The notes beneath the pieces were generated by a model that saw nothing but the letters and a program-made list of their open reading frames with translations, was not told the origin of the DNA and ran no database searches. Shown piece after piece: positions 1-5,410 of a stretch of 5,968 bases of DNA. Both the position numbers and the translations under genes were made by a program. Source of the stretch: Asaia bogorensis (lineage in GTDB: Bacteria > Pseudomonadota > Alphaproteobacteria > Acetobacterales > Acetobacteraceae); assembly GCA_945871455.1 (NCBI GenBank), contig CAMBXJ010000287.1:1-5968 (forward strand). The letters run 5' to 3'. Position 1 is the stretch's first letter. Each line of letters starts with the position of its first letter.

Positions 1-185
1 AAAGACAGGAAAAGGACCTTCTCCAGCCGCCCTGATCCCGAGATGAATCATTGCCGCAAAGGGTCGTCCGCGAGCCCGGTGCCGAAGGGGCCGCAGTGTC
101 GCGGGACCATGAGCGCGGATGCCAGATGGGCAAGAACCTCGCCCTAGGATACGATAGGCCCCCGCGGCCGACCGCCACAACCCAC

Positions 186-199
186 GGCAACGCGTTGCC
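186..199. repeat. Perfect 14-bp palindrome
   Basis: GGCAACGCGTTGCC equals its own reverse complement over 14 bases. It lies at the GC-rich edge of the AT-rich stretch upstream of rpsT. A gapless palindrome of this length suits a dimeric DNA-binding protein better than an RNA hairpin. The binding protein is unknown and chance occurrence cannot be excluded. Confidence 0.5.
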
Positions 200-202
200 T
201 CA

Positions 203-258
203 ATAGGTTGTATTCGAAGTCTATATATAACCTATGGTTAAATTATCCATCGGTAACC
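203..258. repeat. AT-rich cluster of TAACC/GGTTA repeats
   Basis: TAACC occurs at 228-232 and again at 254-258, exactly 26 bases apart. Its inverse GGTTA lies between them at 236-240, making a small dyad with the first copy around TAT. In addition ATAGGTT at 203-209 is the inverse of AACCTAT at 229-235. The cluster lies 170-225 bases upstream of the rpsT start. It could be an operator region or simply an easily melted AT-rich promoter-distal element. Confidence 0.35.
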
Positions 259-267
259 GTCCGTTAA
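253..267. promoter_or_regulatory. Possible CtrA-like site (GTAA-N7-TTAA)
   Basis: GTAA at 253-256 and TTAA at 264-267 are separated by exactly seven bases. This matches 7 of 8 fixed positions of the alphaproteobacterial CtrA consensus TTAA-N7-TTAA. The site is upstream of rpsT and near a replication gene, which is a plausible context for CtrA. One mismatch in an AT-rich spacer could easily arise by chance. Confidence 0.25.
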
Positions 268-296
268 TGCGACAGCTCGAACCATCGTTCCCGCCA

Positions 297-358
297 TTGG
301 CGCAGTCGCATAAATGAATCTACACTGTCTTGACTCGGCGGGGTGCGATGCGTAGAAA
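297..358 (+). promoter_or_regulatory. rpsT: Candidate rpsT promoter(s)
   Basis: The better candidate is TTGACT (330-335; 5 of 6 match to the -35 consensus), a 17-base spacer, then TAGAAA (353-358; 4 of 6). Transcription would start near 365, giving a leader of about 60 bases. A second, overlapping candidate is TTGGCG (297-302), an 18-base spacer, then TACACT (321-326). Both are visual consensus matches only. Confidence 0.4.
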
Positions 359-426
359 CCCGACCTCTGATCGGTGTCCCCGGGCCCGGTTTTCATCACG
401 AAACGACGAACATAAAAAAAGAGACC

Positions 427-696
427 ATGGCCAACACCGCATCCGCTCGCAAGCGCATCCGCCAGACCACGACCCGCACGGCCCGCAACCAGGCCCGCAA
501 GTCTCGCATGAGGACCTTCGTCAAGAAGGTCGAAACGGCGATCGCCAGCGGCGACAAGACCGCCGCGGCCGAGGCATTCCGTGCCGCTCAGCCTGAAATG
601 CAACGCGCCTCGGGCAAGGGCGTGGTGCATGCCAATACAGTCGCGCGCAAGCTGTCTCGCCTGTCCGCCCGGATCAAGGCGATCGCCGCCGGCTGA
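427..696 (+). CDS. rpsT: 30S ribosomal protein S20
   Basis: This encodes S20, a small basic protein of the 30S subunit that binds 16S rRNA early in assembly. The 89-residue product is the usual family length. It starts [13 protein letters not shown], matching the family's MANxxSAxKRxRQ opening. It continues with the Arg/Lys-rich helix ([15 protein letters not shown], residues 25-39) and ends with the conserved [17 protein letters not shown] block (63-79). The ATG at 427 is chosen because upstream in-frame starts add sequence unlike S20. The Shine-Dalgarno signal is weak, only AGAG after a run of A. dnaA follows on the same strand, as in many alphaproteobacteria, but 411 bases and a hairpin separate them, so separate transcription is likely. 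Confidence 0.97.
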   Translation: MANTASARKRIRQTTTRTARNQARKSRMRTFVKKVETAIASGDKTAAAEAFRAAQPEMQRASGKGVVHANTVARKLSRLSARIKAIAAG

Positions 697-713
697 AATT
701 TTCCGGCTGCTCC

Positions 714-742
714 CGGCCAGGGTATGTTGACCGCCCTGGCCG
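714..742 (+). terminator. Hairpin after rpsT, possible terminator
   Basis: CGGCCAGGG at 714-722 pairs perfectly with CCCTGGCCG at 734-742, a 9-bp GC-rich stem with an 11-base loop, starting 18 bases after the rpsT stop codon. No T-run follows, only the pyrimidine-rich CCTCCCTC. It is therefore not a textbook intrinsic terminator. It may terminate weakly, protect the 3' end, or separate rpsT from dnaA expression. Confidence 0.5.
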
Positions 743-862
743 CCTCCCTCATAATGACGGAATAGAGACGCACCCATAAGCGGGGAGCGACGATAGCAAC
801 ACGTGCGCATGTCATACACCACGCAGAAATAAAAACCGCGCCACTCCTTGTCGGCCACCACT

Positions 863-919
863 AAATTATCTCGGGTGTTTCTTGGTATTATTTTGAAGTG
901 CGTTATCACAAGATAATTT
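863..919. repeat. Inverted AAATTATC repeats upstream of dnaA
   Basis: AAATTATC at 863-870 faces its exact inverse GATAATTT at 912-919. Nested inside is a second dyad, TTATC (903-907) and GATAA (912-916), with four bases between. The same octamer occurs upstream of rpsT at 240-247. The arrangement overlaps the probable dnaA promoter region, so it may bind a regulator. TTATC is also the first half of the DnaA box, but the following bases do not match that box. Confidence 0.4.
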
Positions 920-951
920 CTATTGCGCACATCTCCTACACTGCCTAAACT
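883..951 (+). promoter_or_regulatory. dnaA: Candidate dnaA promoter(s)
   Basis: Two weak candidates exist. One is an extended -10 element, TGG then TATTAT (883-891; 5 of 6 to TATAAT), without a good -35. The other is TTGCGC (923-928), a 17-base spacer and TAAACT (946-951; 4 of 6 at -10). The second would give a dnaA leader of about 150 bases. Neither is strong by eye. Confidence 0.3.
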
Positions 952-1095
952 CTACTGATCGAACCGGCCCTCCACCTAATCGTTACAGACGGGACGTAGT
1001 AGATTGAAAATCATGTTGTAATGGTAGCGAGACCTTGGGGACCTGTGTCCTCTCCGGATTCTTATATTGGCGACGGCGATCCGACCGTCTGGGCA

Positions 1096-1100
1096 GGGAG
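1096..1100 (+). promoter_or_regulatory. dnaA: Ribosome binding site deciding the dnaA start
   Basis: GGGAG lies seven bases before the ATG at 1108, which is good spacing; the ATG at 1102 is only one base away and is ruled out. A second GGGAG at 1127-1131 lies nine bases before another in-frame ATG at 1141. That start is therefore a real alternative, shortening the protein by 11 residues. Confidence 0.5.
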
Positions 1101-1107
1101 CATGTGC

Positions 1108-2520
1108 ATGGGTGGGACCACTGAGCGGGAGATCGTGGACATGCCGCAACTCGCCGCACAGTGGGCGCGGATCCGGGGACGGTTGCAGACCGAAGTCGGT
1201 GAAGTGGAATACCGCACATGGCTGCGGCAGATGGCGCTTGCCGGCCTGGATGGCGACGAGATCACCGTCACATTGCCGACCCGGTTCCTGCGCGACTGGG
1301 TGCGCAGCCGGTATGGCGATCGCTTGAACGCGCTCTGGCAGACTGAAAATACCGCGATCAGACGCGTCGATATCCGGGTCGGGGGCGCAAGCCCCACGGT
1401 CGGCGGAGAGCTGGCGCCAGCGCCGATACAGTCCCCCAACGGACCGGTTGTCGACGAACGGACGGAGACGCGTCCCGACATCAATGCCGTGCTCGATACA
1501 CGATACACATTCGATGCGTTCGTCGTGGGCAAGCCCAACGAGTTCGCCCATGCCTGCGCCCGCCGCATCGCGGAACACCCCGCGAGCCCCGGTTTCAACC
1601 CTCTGTTCCTCTATGGCGGCGTCGGATTGGGCAAAACCCATCTCATGCACGCGATAGCGTGGGAACTGACGGATGGAGCCGCGCGCGCCGGCCGCCGTCC
1701 GTCCTCGGTCGCCTACATGTCGGCCGAGAAGTTCATGTATCGGTTCATCACCGCGATCCGCAGCCAATCGACCATCGAATTCAAGGATCAGTTGCGCAAG
1801 GTCGACGTGCTGATGGTTGACGACCTGCAATTTCTGATCGGCAAGGACAACACCCAGGAAGAATTCTTCCACACTTTCAATTACCTGGTCGAAGCAGGCA
1901 AGCAGATCGTCGTCTCGGCGGATAAGTCACCGTCGGATCTGAACGGGTTGGAAGACCGGCTGCGCACCCGCCTGGGATGCGGAATGGTCGCGGACCTGCA
2001 CGCAACGACCTTCGAGTTGCGCCTGTCCATCCTGCAGACCAAGGCAGCGCGTGCCGGTGTCCCGGTCCCCGTCAAGGTCCTGGAATATCTGGCCAACAAG
2101 ATCACGACAAATGTGCGGGAACTGGAAGGGGCGCTCAACCGTCTGATCGCGCATGCCAACCTGTTCGACCGGTCGATCACCTTGGAAACCGCGCAGGAAG
2201 TGCTGCACGACCTGCTGAAATCCCTGGAACGCCGCGTGACGATCGAGGAGATTCAGCGCAAGGTCGCCGAACATTACAGTATGCGGCTGACCGATATGTC
2301 GTCGCCCCGTCGATCCCGCGCGGTGGCGCGCCCACGGCAGATCGCGATGTATTTGGCAAAGCAACTCACCAGCCGCAGCCTACCGGAAATCGGGCGGAAA
2401 TTCGGTAACCGGGACCACACGACCGTCATGCACGCGGTATCGCGCGTCGGCGAGCTGATGGAACGCGACGGGTCGTTCGCCGAGGATGTCGAACTGCTGA
2501 GGCGCCTGCTGGAAAACTGA
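1108..2520 (+). CDS. dnaA: Chromosomal replication initiator DnaA
   Basis: DnaA is the ATP-dependent protein that binds and melts the replication origin and recruits the helicase. The product is 470 residues, within the family range. Domain I is at about 12-80 (VEYRTWLRQM, TRFLRDWV), followed by a short variable linker to about 120. In the AAA+ domain, Walker A is GGVGLGKTH (170-178, Lys176), Walker B is VLMVDDLQ (Asp238, Asp239), and sensor 1 is near 268-275. The arginine-finger box is RLRTRLGCG (284-292), and sensor II is VRELEGALNRL with Arg337. Domain IV ends with the DnaA signature GNRDHTTVMHA (433-443). Most DnaA proteins have Trp where this one has Cys291. The start at 1108 rests on a well-spaced GGGAG; 1141, which begins MPQLAAQW, is equally family-like. 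It converges on the aminotransferase gene. Confidence 0.97.
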   Translation: MGGTTEREIVDMPQLAAQWARIRGRLQTEVGEVEYRTWLRQMALAGLDGDEITVTLPTRFLRDWVRSRYGDRLNALWQTENTAIRRVDIRVGGASPTVGGELAPAPIQSPNGPVVDERTETRPDINAVLDTRYTFDAFVVGKPNEFAHACARRIAEHPASPGFNPLFLYGGVGLGKTHLMHAIAWELTDGAARAGRRPSSVAYMSAEKFMYRFITAIRSQSTIEFKDQLRKVDVLMVDDLQFLIGKDNTQEEFFHTFNYLVEAGKQIVVSADKSPSDLNGLEDRLRTRLGCGMVADLHATTFELRLSILQTKAARAGVPVPVKVLEYLANKITTNVRELEGALNRLIAHANLFDRSITLETAQEVLHDLLKSLERRVTIEEIQRKVAEHYSMRLTDMSSPRRSRAVARPRQIAMYLAKQLTSRSLPEIGRKFGNRDHTTVMHAVSRVGELMERDGSFAEDVELLRRLLEN

Positions 2521-2530
2521 CGCAGGCGCC
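2501..2530. terminator. Bidirectional hairpin between convergent genes
   Basis: GGCGCCTGC (2501-2509) pairs perfectly with GCAGGCGCC (2522-2530) around a 12-base loop. The left arm encodes the last residues of DnaA and the loop contains its stop codon. The dyad sits between two convergent genes and would fold in either transcript. It is probably a shared terminator or 3'-end stabiliser. No T-run follows on either strand, so efficiency is uncertain. Confidence 0.55.
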
Positions 2531-2538
2531 GTCTCCGC

Positions 2539-3861
2539 TCAGGCAGTCACCTGAGCGAACAACGAACGCCGGGAAGACAGGAACTCCTGCACCGCATCGG
2601 CCAGCTTGTCGCACTCGGCGTCGCCGATGGGCAGGCACAAGGTCATCATGCCGCGGCGCGCCAGCCAGATGCCCTGGGCCAGCATGTCGAAAAAGAACAA
2701 TTCCTTCAGCTTCTGGTCACCCTTGGCCGCATCGGCCGGAGTGCGAACCGGGCCGCGCATCGTGTGCACCGCGATCATCGACCCGATCCCGGTGAACTGC
2801 AAAGGCGCATCCGCGGCCTTGCACAGAGCGTTCAGACGCTCCCGCAGGGCATCACCCCGCGCGTTCAACGCATTGGCCGCGTCCGGCGTGTAGATTTGGG
2901 TCAAACCGGCGAGGCCCGCCGACATCGTCAGGACATTGTTGTTGAACGTCCCCGCATGCGGCAACGCATCGGCGCGCCGCGGGTCGAACAGGTCCATGAT
3001 GTCGCCGCGCCCGCCGAACGCGCCGAACGACATGCCACCCCCGATATATTTCCCGAACGTGGTCAGGTCCGGTTTCACCCCGCGCACCGCCTGCAACCCG
3101 CCGGGCGACAGACGAGAGGTCATGACCTCATCGAGGATCAGCAGCGCACCCACGCGTGTGGTCTCGGCCCGCAGCATCGTCAGGAACTCCGGCGCCGCGG
3201 CGATGCAACCGCCGCTGCCCATCATCGGCTCCAGAATCACCACCGCAAGATCCGCGGCATGCGTCGCGATCAGCGCGCGCGTGGCCTCCATGTCGTTGTA
3301 GGGCGCCAGGACGTAATCGAACGGCGCGTTGATCGGCGACCCGCCACCCGCGAACCCGAACACCGCGCCGTGGTAGCCGCCATCGAACACCAGCACCTTC
3401 GAACGCTTGGTGAAAATGCGCCCGAGGGAAATCGCCAGCAGATTGGCCTCGGTGCCGGAATTGGTGAAGCGCACCCGGTCAAGCCCGAACCGGTCGCACA
3501 CCGCGCGGGCAAACCGCGCTTCCGTCATGTTGGACGCGCCGAAATTGATCCCACCGTCGAGCGCGCCATCCAGCGCGGCGCGGATCACCGGATGCGAGTG
3601 CCCGTAGATGCCGGCGGTGTATTCCCCCAGGAAATCGACATATTCACGGCCGTCCATGTCCCACAGGCGGCATCCCTCCGCACGCGCCATCGCCAGCGGA
3701 AACGGCGCGTAATGCAGCACGGTTCGGGTGTTGCCGCCCGGCATCACGGCAGTGGCTTCGACATAGCGTGCCAGGCTTTTCGGGTTGCCCGCGACATAGG
3801 CTTCCTTCACCTCGTTCAACGCCGCATCGATGTCGGCATTGCGCAGTTCCGTCTCGCTCAT
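2539..3861 (-). CDS. Class III PLP-dependent aminotransferase, GSAM-like
   Basis: This is a 440-residue cytosolic fold-type I PLP enzyme of the class III aminotransferase / glutamate-1-semialdehyde aminomutase-like group. Visible motifs are NSGTEA (134-139, phosphate binding), GGYHG (161-165, ring stacking), EP at 211-212 and LDEVM with Asp244 contacting the PLP nitrogen. TTFGKYIGGG carries Lys271, the expected Schiff-base lysine, and HAGTFNNN (302-309) is the other-subunit phosphate loop. All core residues are present, so it should be active. It departs from true HemL at several blocks, for example EPMMGSGG and DEVMTSRLSPGG, so I do not call hemL; the amino substrate is unknown. The ATG at 3861 follows AGGAG with seven-base spacing. 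It is divergent from the receiver-domain gene and converges on dnaA. Confidence 0.9.
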   Translation of the reverse strand: MSETELRNADIDAALNEVKEAYVAGNPKSLARYVEATAVMPGGNTRTVLHYAPFPLAMARAEGCRLWDMDGREYVDFLGEYTAGIYGHSHPVIRAALDGALDGGINFGASNMTEARFARAVCDRFGLDRVRFTNSGTEANLLAISLGRIFTKRSKVLVFDGGYHGAVFGFAGGGSPINAPFDYVLAPYNDMEATRALIATHAADLAVVILEPMMGSGGCIAAAPEFLTMLRAETTRVGALLILDEVMTSRLSPGGLQAVRGVKPDLTTFGKYIGGGMSFGAFGGRGDIMDLFDPRRADALPHAGTFNNNVLTMSAGLAGLTQIYTPDAANALNARGDALRERLNALCKAADAPLQFTGIGSMIAVHTMRGPVRTPADAAKGDQKLKELFFFDMLAQGIWLARRGMMTLCLPIGDAECDKLADAVQEFLSSRRSLFAQVTA

Positions 3862-3868
3862 CGCTGGT

Positions 3869-3873
3869 CTCCT
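3869..3873 (-). promoter_or_regulatory. Ribosome binding site of the aminotransferase
   Basis: On the minus strand AGGAG stands seven bases before the ATG at 3861. It is among the strongest Shine-Dalgarno matches in the window and fixes the start. Confidence 0.75.
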
Positions 3874-3953
3874 GTCGGCCCGAGACCCCGAGTTTGAGCG
3901 CGGATATCGCCTTCGCGCAACCGGGGGATCGGACAGAAGAGCAGCCGGGGCAT

Positions 3954-3968
3954 TTAACGCTTCGTCAA
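3954..3968. promoter_or_regulatory. Possible CtrA-like site (TTAA-N7-TCAA)
   Basis: TTAA at 3954-3957 and TCAA at 3965-3968 are exactly seven bases apart, matching 7 of 8 fixed positions of the CtrA consensus. The site lies 25 bases before the receiver-domain gene, just upstream of its possible -10 element. The same bases read as TTGACG on the minus strand, which could also be a -35 element for the aminotransferase. Confidence 0.25.
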
Positions 3969-3979
3969 CGTCCGGGCAC

Positions 3980-3985
3980 TATCAT
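3980..3985 (+). promoter_or_regulatory. Possible -10 element immediately before receiver gene
   Basis: TATCAT matches TATAAT at 5 of 6 positions and ends eight bases before the ATG at 3994. Transcription would then begin at or next to the start codon, giving a leaderless message. This agrees with the lack of any Shine-Dalgarno sequence there. I see no convincing -35 at normal spacing. Confidence 0.3.
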
Positions 3986-3993
3986 CGCCCCGC

Positions 3994-4569
3994 ATGTCAA
4001 CCGAGAGCAGGATCGTCATCATCGCCGACGCGGATCGCAATCTGCGGAACGTGCTGCGTCAGCATTTCACCGACCTGGGATTTTACCCGATCCTGGCCGC
4101 CGACGGGGCCGAAGCGGAATCCGTGGCCATGAACATGCAGGCGCGCATGGTGATCCTGGATATCGACCTGACGATCTTCACCAGCTACGACGCCTGCGCC
4201 AGGATCCGCCGAACGACCGGCTACCAATCCGTGCCCATCGTGCTGTTGAGCGCGATCGATGCGCCGCGCCGGCGCGCCGCGGCCCAGCGCGCCGGCGCCA
4301 ACGCGTTCCTGGTGAAACCATTCTCGGTCAACGACCTGATGCGGGAGGTAACGCCGTTCTTCGCCGCATCCGGCACCCCCCTGCCCGAGAAGCCGGCGGC
4401 CCCGTCGCGGCCCAGCGTTCCCGGCTTCGGAGAAGCCCCGGTCCAGGTCTGGGGACCCAGCCCGCAACTGACCTGGAAATTCGGCGCCGATTCCAAACTG
4501 GCGGAGGGCAAGCGCTGGCTGGAACTCGTGCGCGCGCCCTCCCGTCGGCCGGTCAAGGCGGACAACTGA
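3994..4569 (+). CDS. Receiver-domain protein (atypical response regulator)
   Basis: This is a 191-residue protein whose residues 5-122 form a CheY-like receiver domain, the phosphorylation switch of two-component signalling. Asp56 in VILDIDL is the likely phosphoacceptor. Ser86 in IVLLSA and Lys108 in FLVKPF are the conserved signalling residues. The usual DD pair is altered to Asp12-Ala13-Asp14, and the common PGxDG loop after the phospho-site is replaced by LTIFTSYD. Phosphorylation chemistry may therefore differ. Residues 125-191 form no output domain I recognise: a Pro/Ala-rich linker, then a short Trp-containing stretch (VQVWGPSP, LTWKFGAD). No histidine kinase is nearby, so it is an orphan here. 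The ATG lacks a Shine-Dalgarno sequence but gives a complete receiver fold. It is divergent from the aminotransferase and converges on the crotonase gene 24 bases away. Confidence 0.85.
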   Translation: MSTESRIVIIADADRNLRNVLRQHFTDLGFYPILAADGAEAESVAMNMQARMVILDIDLTIFTSYDACARIRRTTGYQSVPIVLLSAIDAPRRRAAAQRAGANAFLVKPFSVNDLMREVTPFFAASGTPLPEKPAAPSRPSVPGFGEAPVQVWGPSPQLTWKFGADSKLAEGKRWLELVRAPSRRPVKADN

Positions 4570-4575
4570 GCCTCT

Positions 4576-4592
4576 CCGCGGGAAACCCCCGG
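4576..4592. terminator. Short hairpin between convergent genes
   Basis: CCGCGGG (4576-4582) pairs with CCCCCGG (4586-4592) at six of seven positions around an AAA loop. It fills most of the 24-base gap between the receiver-domain gene and the crotonase gene. It could serve as a terminator for both strands, but no T-run follows and one C-C mismatch breaks the stem. Confidence 0.35.
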
Positions 4593-4593
4593 C

Positions 4594-5409
4594 CTACCGG
4601 CCCTTGAAATTCGCCTTGCGCTTTTCCCGGAACGCCGCGACGCCTTCCGCATAATCCTCGGAAAGGCCCGCGATCGTCTGCATCTTCCCTTCCGCTTCCA
4701 TCTGCGCGCCGTAATGGTTCTCCAGGCTGTCCCAATACAACCGACGGATCAGTCCCAGGGACATCGGCCCCGCCGCCAGCCGTTCGCCCATTTCCAGCGC
4801 GGACGCCATCAACGCGTCGTCATCCACCAGGCGATTGATCATACCCCATTGCAACGCCGTCTCCGCCGGCAACCTCTCCGCCAGCAACGACAGCTCCACC
4901 GCTCGGCTTTGCCCGATCAGCCTCGGCAGGATGTAGGAAGAACCACAATCCGGCACCAACCCGATGCGCGCGAACGCTTGCAGGAACGACGCCGAACGGG
5001 CGGCGATCTTGATGTCGGCGGACAGCGCAAGGCTCATGCCGGCGCCGGCGGCGATGCCGTTGATAGCGCTGACGATCGGCATGGACAGAGAGCGCAAGCG
5101 CTGGAAGGTCGGATGATACCAGGTTTCCAGGTCGGTCTTGACCTCCCCACGCGCTTCGGCCTGCCGATCGCGCGGCGGACGGTCCTTGTCGTTCAGATTG
5201 GCACCGGAACAGAACGCCGCACCGGCACCGGTGATGATCAGGCAGCGCGCGTCGCTGGCTTCCACCAAATCCAGGGCCTGGGTCATGTCCTGGCGCAGCT
5301 TCATTCCGAAGGCGTTCAGTACCGCGGGATCGTTCAAGGTCATGATCGCGACATTGCCGTCTCGGCCGAGCAAGATGCGGCCATTGGCCATTGGGGTGGG
5401 GGCACTCAT
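4594..5409 (-). CDS. Enoyl-CoA hydratase/isomerase family, PaaG-like
   Basis: This is a 271-residue crotonase-superfamily enzyme acting on acyl-CoA thioesters in the cytosol. The oxyanion-hole regions are AFCSGANL (65-72) and INGIAAGAGMSLALSADI (116-133). The block AFARIGLVPDCGSSYILPR (145-163) closely resembles the PaaG subgroup, where the Asp of PDCG (Asp154 here) serves as catalytic acid. The two glutamates of classical enoyl-CoA hydratase are replaced, by Ser126 and Phe146 in my alignment. A double-bond isomerase or related activity is therefore likelier than simple hydration. The start at 5409 follows AGGAG at nine-base spacing; the later ATG at 5391 has none. The upstream CoA-transferase stop is one base away, so the two are probably co-transcribed and translationally coupled. 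Confidence 0.9.
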   Translation of the reverse strand: MSAPTPMANGRILLGRDGNVAIMTLNDPAVLNAFGMKLRQDMTQALDLVEASDARCLIITGAGAAFCSGANLNDKDRPPRDRQAEARGEVKTDLETWYHPTFQRLRSLSMPIVSAINGIAAGAGMSLALSADIKIAARSASFLQAFARIGLVPDCGSSYILPRLIGQSRAVELSLLAERLPAETALQWGMINRLVDDDALMASALEMGERLAAGPMSLGLIRRLYWDSLENHYGAQMEAEGKMQTIAGLSEDYAEGVAAFREKRKANFKGR

Positions 5410-5410
5410 G

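Larger units (their letters stand above)
1..426. other. Non-coding spacer upstream of rpsT
   Basis: I can support no gene here. On the plus strand, frame 1 is open from the window edge to a TAG at 145-147, but the translation resembles no family I know. On the minus strand a reading starting with ATG at 51 runs off the left edge; only 17 residues are visible, so it could be the start of an off-window gene or chance. From about 200 to 320 the DNA is far more AT-rich than the rest of the window. That part contains several short inverted repeats and the probable rpsT promoter. Confidence 0.6.
697..1107. other. Spacer between rpsT and dnaA
   Basis: No gene is supported here. The first part is GC-rich and carries a hairpin just after rpsT. 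From about 860 to 950 it is AT-rich, with dyads and promoter-like elements expected to drive dnaA. I found no perfect DnaA box (TTATNCACA or its inverse), so I do not call oriC here. The span just before dnaA (1021-1107) stays open in the dnaA frame from an ATG at 1021, but that translation is not DnaA-like and has no ribosome binding site. Confidence 0.6.

Noticed and set aside
8..24. Imperfect palindrome GGAAAAGG-A-CCTTCTCC at the window edge
   Set aside because: It has one mismatch and a one-base centre, so it cannot form an RNA hairpin, and without the sequence to the left no operator role can be argued.
238..930. Minus-strand open frame of 230 residues across rpsT
   Set aside because: It runs antisense to the clear rpsT gene and through both spacers, and its translation is Arg/Gly-rich without family resemblance. 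It is a by-product of high GC content.
697..1107. oriC next to dnaA
   Set aside because: The spacer has AT-rich DNA and TTATC dyads, but no perfect DnaA box and no box cluster. In many alphaproteobacteria the origin is not beside dnaA. GC skew would be needed.
976..1872. Long minus-strand frame of 298 residues opposite dnaA
   Set aside because: It is fully antisense to conserved DnaA domains and has no recognisable motifs, so it is a shadow frame.
2764..3897. Plus-strand frame of 377 residues opposite the aminotransferase
   Set aside because: The composition is rich in Arg, His and Gln, typical of antisense translation of GC-rich genes, and the minus-strand protein has all PLP motifs.
3768..4607. 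Plus-strand frame of 279 residues overlapping the receiver gene in another frame
   Set aside because: The receiver frame has conserved Asp, Ser and Lys positions; this frame has only Pro/Arg-rich sequence.
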